NCBI RefSeq assembly: GCF_014284275.1
Contig: NZ_JACOFU010000002.1
Span: forward strand, 1 to 64,000
Reading direction: 5' to 3'
Length of the DNA: 64,000 bases
Source: Affinundibacterium amnicola
Lineage (GTDB): Bacteria > Pseudomonadota > Gammaproteobacteria > Burkholderiales > Burkholderiaceae_D
The translations under genes were made by a program, and so were the position numbers. The notes beneath the pieces are model-generated. The model was not told the origin of the DNA. It saw only the letters and a list, made by a program, of their open reading frames with translations, and searched no databases. Position 1 is the first letter of the stretch, and every line of letters starts with the position of its first letter. Positions 1 through 7,959 of the stretch are shown piece by piece.

Positions 1-52
1 GTAAGGCATGCCGCCAGCGTTCAATCTGAGCCAGGATCAAACTCTTCAGTTT
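1..52 (-). rRNA. rrs: 16S ribosomal RNA, 5' end only
   Basis: Read on the minus strand, the first 52 bases end in the universal 16S start, with the AGAGTTTGATCCTGGCTCAG primer site at 31-50 region followed by the conserved ATTGAACGCTGGCGGCATGC. Only the first ~52 nt are inside the window; the rest lies to the left. The leader and promoters upstream confirm that this is the start of an rRNA operon. Confidence 0.97.
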
Positions 53-254
53 AATCTCTGTTACTTGTTTCCATTTCTGGAATTCGTTCTTTCGAACGAG
101 TCGCTCACTCAAAATACTGACAGTTGCGACAATGATTGCTCACTATCGCGTCTTATCTTTACTTCTTGTGAACATTTGATATTTTTTAAGTTTCTTAGCT
201 ACCGAAGTAACTAATCGCCTCTTTATCAAGTGCCCACATTTATTGACTGTTAAT

Positions 255-265
255 TGTTAAAGATC
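255..265 (-). promoter_or_regulatory. boxA-like antitermination site in the 16S leader
   Basis: On the minus strand this reads GATCTTTAACA, close to the rRNA boxA consensus (TGCTCTTTAACA). It lies about 200 nt upstream of the mature 16S 5' end and downstream of both promoters, where the NusB/S10 antitermination complex loads in rRNA operons. The assignment rests on motif and position. Confidence 0.6.
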
Positions 266-346
266 TTATTCTTTTCCACTTAAACTCACCCGAAGGATTT
301 TGTTTTTGCTACGAAGCGTTGTGTTCGTCAGCAGCAGAGAAATGAG

Positions 347-375
347 ATTATGCAGCACTTCTTTATTTTCGTCAA
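347..375 (-). promoter_or_regulatory. rrn promoter P2 (proximal)
   Basis: The minus strand has a -35 TTGACG (370-375) and a -10 CATAAT (347-352) separated by exactly 17 bp. It lies about 300 bp upstream of the 16S start, and the sequence after it matches typical Burkholderiales pre-16S leaders. This is a near-consensus sigma-70 promoter. Confidence 0.8.
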
Positions 376-495
376 CCCCCTGTTTTTACTACCGTTTAAA
401 TTTGAGTTTCTTCAACTTAATTCAAACATCAGGAACTTAACGACCAGCTACTTGCATACTTACTTATTTCACACCCGCATTTCTGCGGGAGGCGA

Positions 496-525
496 ACTAT
501 AGCAAGCATCGCTCCCCTTTGGCAA
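496..525 (-). promoter_or_regulatory. rrn promoter P1 (distal)
   Basis: The minus strand has a -35 TTGCCA (520-525) and a -10 TATAGT (496-501), spacer 18 bp, with a GC-rich discriminator as expected for stringently controlled rRNA promoters. A small hairpin (CCCGCA/TGCGGG, 474-489) starts almost at the predicted transcription start. Confidence 0.65.
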
Positions 526-609
526 GGTTTATTTGGATAAACTGAATAAATCATATAAATCGCCCAACAATGACTACTTATCAGTGTTTACTTACATGAA
601 TGAAAGTCT

Positions 610-643
610 AAGCACAAAAGAAAAACGCCCCAAATGTGGGGCG
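610..643 (-). terminator. Rho-independent terminator after nadC
   Basis: Inverted repeat 626-631/638-643 (CGCCCC/GGGGCG, 6 nt loop) followed on the minus strand by a T-rich tract (611-625). It lies 27 bp past the nadC stop and separates the nad genes from the rRNA promoters. Confidence 0.85.
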
Positions 644-669
644 CTCTAACATCTACCAAAAAATACAAA

Positions 670-1560
670 TTACCCTTGAACCCGCAGTGAAAAATCCACT
701 GCCCTAACATCCTTAGTGAGAGCACCAATAGAAATTCGATCAACGCCAGTCTCAGCAATCGCACGAACCGTGCTCAAGTCCACCCCACCAGAAGCCTCCA
801 GCAAAGCGCGGCCATTATTAATCACTACCGCTTCACGCATCATAGAAGTATTAAAGTTATCCAATAAAATTGAACTCGCACCAGAATCCAATGCCAACCG
901 CAATTGACCCAATGATTCAACTTCAATTTGCACACTAATTTGCCGGTCGTATTTTGCAATAACCTCACTAGCATTCTTCAATGCTGGAACGACACCACCG
1001 GCGGCGGCAATATGATTCTCTTTAATCAGAATGCCGTCATACAAAGCCAAACGTTGATTTTTTCCACCGCCAACACGCACAGCATATTTTTGAGCCAAAC
1101 GCATTCCAGGCAAAGTCTTGCGGGTATCCAAAATCGAAGCAGGCGTTCCTTCAATTAACTCTACATAACGACGCGTCGCAGTGGCAACACCCGACAAAAG
1201 CTGCATAAAATTAAGCGCACTACGTTCAGCAGTTAACAAGCTACGCGCCGGCGCCTGGATTTTGCATACAACAGTATCGACACTCATCAGAGCACCTTCA
1301 GCATATTGCCAATCAACCACAATAGAGCTATCAAGTGCAAACATCACAGCATCAAACCAAGGCGCACCACAAAGCACAGCTTCTTCACGCACCACAACAT
1401 GCGCAATAACCCTCGCATCAGATGGCACCAACTCGCCCGTCAAGTCACCACTACCAACATCCTCAAGCAAAGCAAGTTTGACGCTAGCATTCAAAGCATT
1501 CGACAAATCCAAATCAAATGGAGCAAAATTATTTTGCAAATTCGTATTTTGAAAACTCAT
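670..1560 (-). CDS. nadC: Nicotinate-nucleotide pyrophosphorylase (carboxylating) / quinolinate phosphoribosyltransferase
   Basis: NadC converts quinolinate and PRPP to nicotinate mononucleotide, CO2 and pyrophosphate, the step after quinolinate synthase in de novo NAD synthesis. The protein (296 aa) has the family's usual length and contains the signature ILDTRKTLPGMR followed by the YAVRVGGGKNQR lysine/arginine-rich quinolinate-binding segment and LYDGILIKENH. Two ATGs compete: at 1566 and 1560. The AAGGA ribosome-binding sequence directly abuts the first and lies 5 nt before the second, so I choose 1560. The gene follows nadA after 8 nt, so the two are cotranscribed. A strong terminator closes the unit. 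Confidence 0.96.
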   Translation of the reverse strand: MSFQNTNLQNNFAPFDLDLSNALNASVKLALLEDVGSGDLTGELVPSDARVIAHVVVREEAVLCGAPWFDAVMFALDSSIVVDWQYAEGALMSVDTVVCKIQAPARSLLTAERSALNFMQLLSGVATATRRYVELIEGTPASILDTRKTLPGMRLAQKYAVRVGGGKNQRLALYDGILIKENHIAAAGGVVPALKNASEVIAKYDRQISVQIEVESLGQLRLALDSGASSILLDNFNTSMMREAVVINNGRALLEASGGVDLSTVRAIAETGVDRISIGALTKDVRAVDFSLRVQG

Positions 1561-1568
1561 AGCCATCC

Positions 1569-2702
1569 TTAAGCTGGGCCAACACCAGAAAATAGTTTTC
1601 CATCTTGCGCCAAATCGCCACTCGCTTTTACATTAGCCTTACGAGCCGCAGCAAAATCAAGCATCCTATCGATTGAGCGCTTCGCCTCCCTCCCAACAAC
1701 AGGGTCAACTTGAATTTGATTCTCACCAGTCTCAAGCACATGCAACAGATTACGCAGACCATTCATTGCCATCCAAGGACAGTGCGCACAACTCTTACAA
1801 GTTGCACTATTACCAGCCGTTGGTGCCACAATAAATTTTTTGCTAGGCGCAGCAATTTGCATTTTATGCAGAATACCGTTATCGGTCGCAACAATGAATT
1901 CTTGCGCATCCATCGTTTTCGCGGCATTAATCAATTGCGATGTAGACCCAACTACATCCGCCAAAGCCACGACCGCCGCAGGCGATTCTGGATGCACCAA
2001 AATTTTAGCGTCAGGATGAGACTCTTTCAGAATTTCTAATTCAATTCCTTTAAATTCGTCATGCACAAGACACGAACCCTGCCACAACAACATGTCAGCG
2101 CCAGTTTGTTTTTGAATATAGCCACCTAAGTGCTTATCCGGCGCCCAAAGAATTTTCTTGCCCTGCGCATGCAGATGCGCCACGATATCCAAACCCACAC
2201 TAGAGGTCACCATCCAATCAGCACGTGCCTTCACTGCCGCACTAGTATTCGCATAAACGACCACAGTACGATCAGGATGAGCATCACAAAAAGCCGCAAA
2301 TTCTTCTGGATCACAACCAAGATCCAAAGAGCAAGTCGCGTCCAAATCTGGCATCAAGATCGTCTTTTCAGGACTGAGTATTTTCGCAGTCTCCCCCATA
2401 AACTTAACACCAGCAACAATCAAAGTCTTCGCTGCATGATCGCGCCCAAAACGCGCCATCTCTAAAGAATCAGAAACGCAACCACCAGTCTCTTCCGCCA
2501 AATCCTGCAAATCAGAATCAACATAATAATGCGCTACCAACACAGCTTGCTTTTCTTTTAGCAGATCAGCAATACGTTTTTTTAACTGGATCTTTTCATC
2601 CAAGCTCGGCGCATCCGGCACACGCGCCCACGCCGACGCAGTACAACTACTACCAACATCCATCTGAGGACGCTCAAATTCAATAACTTTGGTCGCTTCC
2701 AT
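1569..2702 (-). CDS. nadA: Quinolinate synthase A
   Basis: NadA is a [4Fe-4S] enzyme that condenses iminoaspartate with dihydroxyacetone phosphate to give quinolinate. Seen in the protein (377 aa from this start): [20 protein letters not shown] near the N-terminus, [13 protein letters not shown], the KCxH-like [10 protein letters not shown] cluster region near the C-terminus, and several conserved cysteines for the cluster. An in-frame ATG exists at 2798, but the extra 32 residues resemble no NadA N-terminus and would cross the proposed integration junction at 2743-2755, so 2702 is preferred. The expected upstream neighbour, once the element is removed in thought, is tRNA-Leu. Confidence 0.95.
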   Translation of the reverse strand: MEATKVIEFERPQMDVGSSCTASAWARVPDAPSLDEKIQLKKRIADLLKEKQAVLVAHYYVDSDLQDLAEETGGCVSDSLEMARFGRDHAAKTLIVAGVKFMGETAKILSPEKTILMPDLDATCSLDLGCDPEEFAAFCDAHPDRTVVVYANTSAAVKARADWMVTSSVGLDIVAHLHAQGKKILWAPDKHLGGYIQKQTGADMLLWQGSCLVHDEFKGIELEILKESHPDAKILVHPESPAAVVALADVVGSTSQLINAAKTMDAQEFIVATDNGILHKMQIAAPSKKFIVAPTAGNSATCKSCAHCPWMAMNGLRNLLHVLETGENQIQVDPVVGREAKRSIDRMLDFAAARKANVKASGDLAQDGKLFSGVGPA

Positions 2703-3359
2703 TTCAAGTCTCAAAGTGAAAACCGCTAGTTTAACAGCAATAAAAAAACCCGCGTCTTGCATGCAGGACAGGTTTTCAATTTTCTTATTTTCAAACAATC
2801 ACGACTAGAGGTGACACTCGAATCAAAATAGGCTAAAAAAGCTAAAGGATTAACGATACTGTTTTTCCACATAATGCAAGCATCGTCACTGAAACAGTCA
2901 AAGCTAGCGGTTAGCCAACACGCCAAGTATAAGCAACATCAAAACTCAGACTACCAATTAAAAGTCGAATCCTTGCATCCTTAAATTCCAAATAACGATA
3001 ATTCACTGGTGTGGCAGGGACTAAATATTTAGTAACTTTATGCGAATAAAGCCACACTGGTCTATCTCGATAAATATACCGTACATTGATAATCAAAAGT
3101 TAATCCGAGATTCCAACCGACAAAGAATAATTAAAGAGGTTTATGCTTTCTTTCAAATCTTCAGATAGTGCACCGGCTCCGAAATGGAGTAAACACAACA
3201 GTTGTCAATTTCAATTCATTGTGCGGAGTCTACACTTCAAGCCAATGACCTCATTGATCGGGTGACTCTCCAATGACAAATCAATGGCGACGATTATTAA
3301 CTTACCTTAAGATCGCAGAGCTATAGGCTAAAACATAATCGCAAAGCTTTATACACACA
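2703..3359. other. Left end of the integrated element, no gene recognised
   Basis: This stretch holds the nadA 5' region, the left copy of the 13 bp repeat (2743-2755), and next to it a 16 bp near-palindrome (about 2754-2769, GTCTTGCATGCAGGAC) that could be a terminator-like stem or recombinase site. Open frames here are short (61-66 codons), start within the gap and resemble nothing. No RNA gene seen. Confidence 0.5.
2743..2755. repeat. Candidate left attachment site (13 bp direct repeat)
   Basis: AAAAAACCCGCGT here is identical to 11452-11464, which is the 3' arm plus T-tract of the tRNA-Leu terminator. Joining the left flank of this copy to the right flank of the other restores an intact tRNA-Leu terminator directly upstream of nadA. 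The two copies bracket the recombinase and its cargo. Confidence 0.6.
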
Positions 3360-4871
3360 CTAGTCCGCCTTTGCTCTCCACTTCCCATTGTTATATTCGT
3401 AGCCCCGAGGTCCATCAACATCAATTTGCCATCCGTTTGCATGCTGGTGAAATTGATGAACCTCCACACCTATCACGACGCCTCCGCTTCGATTGAATCG
3501 AATGCAGTTAACCATAGGCAAAATCTGTGTCGGTAATGTAGGTCCAACACTAGGTGGCACACCTCTCACAAAAAGTGCTTTGTCTTTGAGGCCTGGTACT
3601 ACGTCCGGAGAGTGTTCATGGCCGCACATAAACAATAGTGGCCCCTCGCCAGCCAAGCCCTGAAGATTGCTCTGAACCATCTTCGAAAGCCCATCCCAAA
3701 TATTGGACTCGTGCCTATGCGCCAAGACAAGTAGACACTCCGAATTTTTTCGCACTGCAGAAACGGCTGTAACCGCCGCATTTATTGTTTTGCGCAAGTC
3801 GTCCTCGCCCACCCCGGCTTGATGGTCATCAATTGCATAGCGCTCTACGTTTAGCTCCAATACCACAATGCCAGAACTTAAAAAACGCGTATTTAATCGA
3901 TAGCCAGGACTAAGTATCCAATCTTCAGAGTGTTCTGTGACATCTGCCTCAAAATCATAATAAGGTTTCCAAGCCAAGTTTCGAATCCACTCGTTTTCTT
4001 TCACCGTAATTGATTCAACTTTATAGGGAACAGAAGTTGAAATATTTGCAGCCAATGCAACTGGGCGAGAGAAATCATGATTACCTGGGCAAACGAATAC
4101 ACGATCTCTTGCAATCCCCGTTTCCACACCTTCTATTACTCGATTGTTGAACAATGCCTCGAAGTATTCCTTAGCCAACTGATATTGGCTTGGATTTCCT
4201 CGATCAGCTATATCTCCGGTAATGGCAAGGAAGTCAGCCATCTGTAGCCCACAACTTCGACGAGCCAACCTTAGAGAGATTAATGAGCCGACATCCCAAC
4301 TGGCCTTGCCAAAATGTGGGTCTGTGATATGTAGAATCTCAATAGGATCATCAGAATTTTTCACGAAGCGTAGGTCCTGTCCACGTGCACGAGCCAACAA
4401 CGCACCCACAATAAACGCAACCTCCGATTGCTCAACACCTTCAACGGCTCGACTAATCGATGACCAAGTCAGAAATTGAAATGGTGCAAGGTCGCTGCCC
4501 TTTCCGACTAATCGATTGGCACGCTCAATAGCCTCATTGGAATCAAACCGAGCGCTGACCAACAATAGAGGCCACCTTTCATCAATCAATTTTTGATCAA
4601 GCTGACTAACAGATTTTGGTGACCAAACTGCGCTATCAAGAACCATATCGACAACAGCTAGAAACGGTTGTCCAACCGAAGTTACTACCTTCGCCACTGC
4701 ATCAAGAGTGGAGCAATATTGAACATCGAACGCCCACTTACCGAGGTGAAATTCCGAAACCTGGGCGAACCACTTCTTATATATTTCTTTACGTCCGTCA
4801 TCTTTACGTTCACCGTCCAATTGGTCGTCAACGACCATTACAAGTACTGTACCGATCTGATTATCTTTCAT
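3360..4871 (-). CDS. Receiver-like domain fused to calcineurin-like metallophosphoesterase
   Basis: 503 aa. Residues ~8-125 look like a response-regulator receiver: VMVVDD (D15, D16 acidic pocket), VVDMVLD (D75, candidate phosphoacceptor), LLLVSAR (S106, the Ser/Thr position). Residues ~177-430 carry the full class III/calcineurin-like phosphoesterase motif set: D184-x-H186 (ITDPHFG), GD220 (ITGDIADRG), GNHD 263-266, H385/H387 (LAHRHES) and GHEH 417-420. All two-metal ligands are therefore present. Family members hydrolyse cyclic nucleotides, phosphodiesters or nucleic acids; the substrate cannot be read from sequence. The start overlaps the upstream gene's stop as ATGA, so translation is coupled. 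I infer it is the regulated effector or signal-removal enzyme of the three-gene cargo. Confidence 0.85.
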   Translation of the reverse strand: MKDNQIGTVLVMVVDDQLDGERKDDGRKEIYKKWFAQVSEFHLGKWAFDVQYCSTLDAVAKVVTSVGQPFLAVVDMVLDSAVWSPKSVSQLDQKLIDERWPLLLVSARFDSNEAIERANRLVGKGSDLAPFQFLTWSSISRAVEGVEQSEVAFIVGALLARARGQDLRFVKNSDDPIEILHITDPHFGKASWDVGSLISLRLARRSCGLQMADFLAITGDIADRGNPSQYQLAKEYFEALFNNRVIEGVETGIARDRVFVCPGNHDFSRPVALAANISTSVPYKVESITVKENEWIRNLAWKPYYDFEADVTEHSEDWILSPGYRLNTRFLSSGIVVLELNVERYAIDDHQAGVGEDDLRKTINAAVTAVSAVRKNSECLLVLAHRHESNIWDGLSKMVQSNLQGLAGEGPLLFMCGHEHSPDVVPGLKDKALFVRGVPPSVGPTLPTQILPMVNCIRFNRSGGVVIGVEVHQFHQHANGWQIDVDGPRGYEYNNGKWRAKAD

Positions 4872-7800
4872 GTCATCTCCAGAATTGAACCTAATGATGG
4901 AATACGAATACGAATTTCGAAATAATTTTCTTTGAATATAGTTGACTCCACTTGAACACCAAAACTGTCCAACCCTGCAACCTTTGGCTTGTATACTGAT
5001 ACTGCCTCACTCGATGCTAAACCAGTAACAACAACAACAGTAATTCCTAATCTGACTGGTTCGACATTTAAATCAAACCATATCCAAGCTTTAGCCACTT
5101 CAACTAAACCTCTAAATTCGAGACAATCTGGCGGAGAGCGCTCTACGCTCTTCCCTTTAATGTTTGAGAAGACTTCGCTAAACAATTTTGCCAATTGATC
5201 CCCTAGCGGAAAATAGTCACCCACTCCTTCAGGCCAAACAAGGGTACGAGCCATCATCGTCGGTACTACATCTTTCAAAAAGACTAATTTATTGTCTTCA
5301 ACTCCTTTTTGAACAATTTCTAAAAAAGCGTCATACACCAAAGGCGAATCAGCTCTGTCCCCATACCGAACTAGCGTCTTGTGTAATAAATCCACAAAAG
5401 CGCCAAACGTTTCATTAACTTTCAACAAATACGTGCCAGCAGAAACTTCTTCGGACACGGCAAATTTCCTTAATTCTTCAATCTTCAAAATAATTTCATT
5501 TGTGGTTCGACCCAGCGTATCACCCACAAATCGAGCATCACAACGTGCCAAGAGACTAGCCAAGCGATTTAAGCGTGACAAAGTACTGGTGAAATCCGCA
5601 GTCTTCGCCAACTCCATTTTCAAACTACCAAGCTCAGACTGCTGGCTATGACTACTTGAGCGCCCAAAAGCTTTGTCCAACATGTACCAAGTCTCTGGTA
5701 TTGTCCCTTTCCTTGGCCGAAGCGAATGGTAGTTGCGATACAGCAATCCATTTGAAGGCTTGTCCTTGCAGAGCTTTTCAAACTCGTCCTGAACACCTAC
5801 GGACACATCCGAGTCGGTGGTCAATGCCATAAGTGCAAGCCGAACATAAGGCGAATTGGTCACATCAGCTGTATCAAGTTGGTCTGCAAGGTCGCACAAG
5901 ACAGCAAATTTACAAGATGCTGGTTGAGCGGCAAACACAATTGCAGTAAGACCTAACAGACAATTTTTCCGCTCGACTTCACTCAAAGACATATGCGATG
6001 AACTATTTAAACTTATAGTGATTTCTGCCAATAGAGATATAGCATCGTCTCGATCGGTGGCCGCAATGCTTCCACCAGCCAGCAAAAGCATAACGCAAAG
6101 TAGTTCAGCAGCATAATCTGCGCCCTTAAGGTCTAGCAAGAGCCGAGCAAGCCTAAGTGGCGTTTCAACATCACCGGTCGCACGCAAATACTCAATTACT
6201 CTGGCAGCCAACGTACTTGAAGAATACGCAGGGGTACTTGATATCTGTCTTGTCGTTGCCTCGATATCGTTGCGGAGGGAATCCACAATAGGTAAAGGAT
6301 TCAATCCAAACTCTTCCCAGAAGTCAGTAATTTCCCGTGCTCGCCAAGTTCTTTCTAGTTCCTCTAAGGGCTGCACCAAGTCAGAGTGTGCATCATCGAC
6401 AATTCTTCGGAGACGTCCAATTGCCGGAAGTGCACTGCACATAGGACAGTGAGCGCCCGTGCCAAGGACCGGAACATTCCATCTCCAAAAGGTTTGAGGA
6501 AAGATATTAGAGCTCGGCGCTGTTCGCTCAATTTCTGAGGGTAACTCGGGTGCCGACGAACGATTTATTAAGCCTAGAGCTCGTATATCGTTAAATCCAA
6601 GTTCAGTTAACTGTCGCGCGACATGACGAACAGTTCGATTTGTTATGAAACCAAAATCAAGAAACACTGCAATTGACCGTGCTTCACCATTGACTTCAGC
6701 AAGACTACGTGCAGAATCAGCAACCAGTGGCGAAAATCGCGTCAATCCTCCTGCAAACCGAGGCATAAAGGACAACGGCAATAGCGTTAGCGCCAGACTT
6801 GCGTCGGCATCCATTTCATTTAACCTGGACTTGACGTGATGTGCCAAGCGATATGCAATCTTATCGATAGGAAAAGCTAGAACAACCTGACTTTTTTTGC
6901 ATAGCTCGACAAGTTGCTCGACCAAAAAATGGATGGCGCCGGATTCACTTGCCCCAGATTGATCTATGGCGATTTCAGCATTTAATTCAAGTAAGCTATG
7001 TCTATCCCCGTGAGCCCAATGCCCGACCTTTATCAAATGCGCTGACTCAAGCTCAGTGTAAAGCTCCTCGTCATATGCAACTGCCGCACTTTCAGCTCCA
7101 ATTCTTTCTATATAAGCTGAGCGACCGACACGACGAAAACTTGCTGTGTTAGTCCTTTTTGTTGAAAGTGATGGATCCCACAACAACGCAGCTAAATGCG
7201 ATGTACTAAGAACCCGAGGCGTAATATTTAAATACGGTGTTTTTATGCTATCAACAACCCCCTCCAACGACGTCCTCGGTGGCAAGCGAAAGCGCTTTAG
7301 TGTGCTACCAGAAACAGATAGGCTCCCAACAAGTACAATTTCAGTAGAATCGATCGGTGGGTCTATCAACCATTTTTTTGCATCATGCAAAGAGGCACCA
7401 ACTAGCCCATCAAGCGCATGGTGACTAGCCTGTGGAAATAAAGCGAGAATGCGTCTAAGGGAGCGACGAATACATCGTGCGGCTTCGCCGTCTTGTATAA
7501 GCTGTGCAAAATTTAAGTAGTATGGCAATATATCTTGGCCACCTGCCGTAGGCCAAAGGACATCTCTAAGCAAAATCGGATTATGGACTGCGGAATCACT
7601 TAGTTCATGAACGCGCCGCCACACGGCGGCTGAATCACATACCCTTAATTCCTCAAGCAAAAATACCAAACGATTGTCAAGTTTCGAAATATTTGAGGTA
7701 GCACGCTCAACGCTCACCTGCGTCATGCCGTCATGACGTGGTTTGAAATTTAATTTCAATTCTGTACAACAAAGATCCTCAGTGACTAGAAAAATTGATG

Positions 7801-7912
7801 CATCTCCCGTCCATAAACCAAGCTCAAAACGTTCGCGCTTAGGGAACAGATTTTCGATAACCCAAACGGTGTCCACTGCTTGGTATCGACCCAAGTCACA
7901 CAGATAAAGCAA
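4868..7912 (-). CDS. Large cargo protein with phosphoribosyltransferase-like motifs and helical C-terminal half
   Basis: 1014 aa from a TTG at 7912; not recognised as a named protein. Two segments resemble the hydrophobic strand plus PRPP-loop of type I phosphoribosyltransferases: residues 191-205 (EIVLVGSLSVSGST) and 414-428 (IAVFLDFGFITNRT), the second followed by a helix and a strand as in that fold. A lone HCPMC (C489, C492) could bind metal. Residues ~560-930 are leucine/alanine-rich, predicted helical repeats. The start is uncertain: the frame stays open upstream to about 7990 and codes IVSWLIGTSNS before the TTG, which looks authentic but has no ATG or GTG (see findings). The gene lies 47 nt after the ATPase gene and overlaps the phosphoesterase gene by 4 nt, so all three form an operon. 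Function is unknown. Confidence 0.75.
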   Translation of the reverse strand: MLYLCDLGRYQAVDTVWVIENLFPKRERFELGLWTGDASIFLVTEDLCCTELKLNFKPRHDGMTQVSVERATSNISKLDNRLVFLLEELRVCDSAAVWRRVHELSDSAVHNPILLRDVLWPTAGGQDILPYYLNFAQLIQDGEAARCIRRSLRRILALFPQASHHALDGLVGASLHDAKKWLIDPPIDSTEIVLVGSLSVSGSTLKRFRLPPRTSLEGVVDSIKTPYLNITPRVLSTSHLAALLWDPSLSTKRTNTASFRRVGRSAYIERIGAESAAVAYDEELYTELESAHLIKVGHWAHGDRHSLLELNAEIAIDQSGASESGAIHFLVEQLVELCKKSQVVLAFPIDKIAYRLAHHVKSRLNEMDADASLALTLLPLSFMPRFAGGLTRFSPLVADSARSLAEVNGEARSIAVFLDFGFITNRTVRHVARQLTELGFNDIRALGLINRSSAPELPSEIERTAPSSNIFPQTFWRWNVPVLGTGAHCPMCSALPAIGRLRRIVDDAHSDLVQPLEELERTWRAREITDFWEEFGLNPLPIVDSLRNDIEATTRQISSTPAYSSSTLAARVIEYLRATGDVETPLRLARLLLDLKGADYAAELLCVMLLLAGGSIAATDRDDAISLLAEITISLNSSSHMSLSEVERKNCLLGLTAIVFAAQPASCKFAVLCDLADQLDTADVTNSPYVRLALMALTTDSDVSVGVQDEFEKLCKDKPSNGLLYRNYHSLRPRKGTIPETWYMLDKAFGRSSSHSQQSELGSLKMELAKTADFTSTLSRLNRLASLLARCDARFVGDTLGRTTNEIILKIEELRKFAVSEEVSAGTYLLKVNETFGAFVDLLHKTLVRYGDRADSPLVYDAFLEIVQKGVEDNKLVFLKDVVPTMMARTLVWPEGVGDYFPLGDQLAKLFSEVFSNIKGKSVERSPPDCLEFRGLVEVAKAWIWFDLNVEPVRLGITVVVVTGLASSEAVSVYKPKVAGLDSFGVQVESTIFKENYFEIRIRIPSLGSILEMT

Positions 7913-7959
7913 TGAATTTTTACGTCGCGAATTCGAAGTGCCAATTAGCCAGGATACAA

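Noticed and set aside
8..214. Rightward open frame of 68 codons at the left edge
   Set aside because: It lies over the 16S 5' end and leader, which are certain.
2703..2798. Longer N-terminus for nadA
   Set aside because: The extra residues do not resemble NadA and would be translated across the proposed integration junction.
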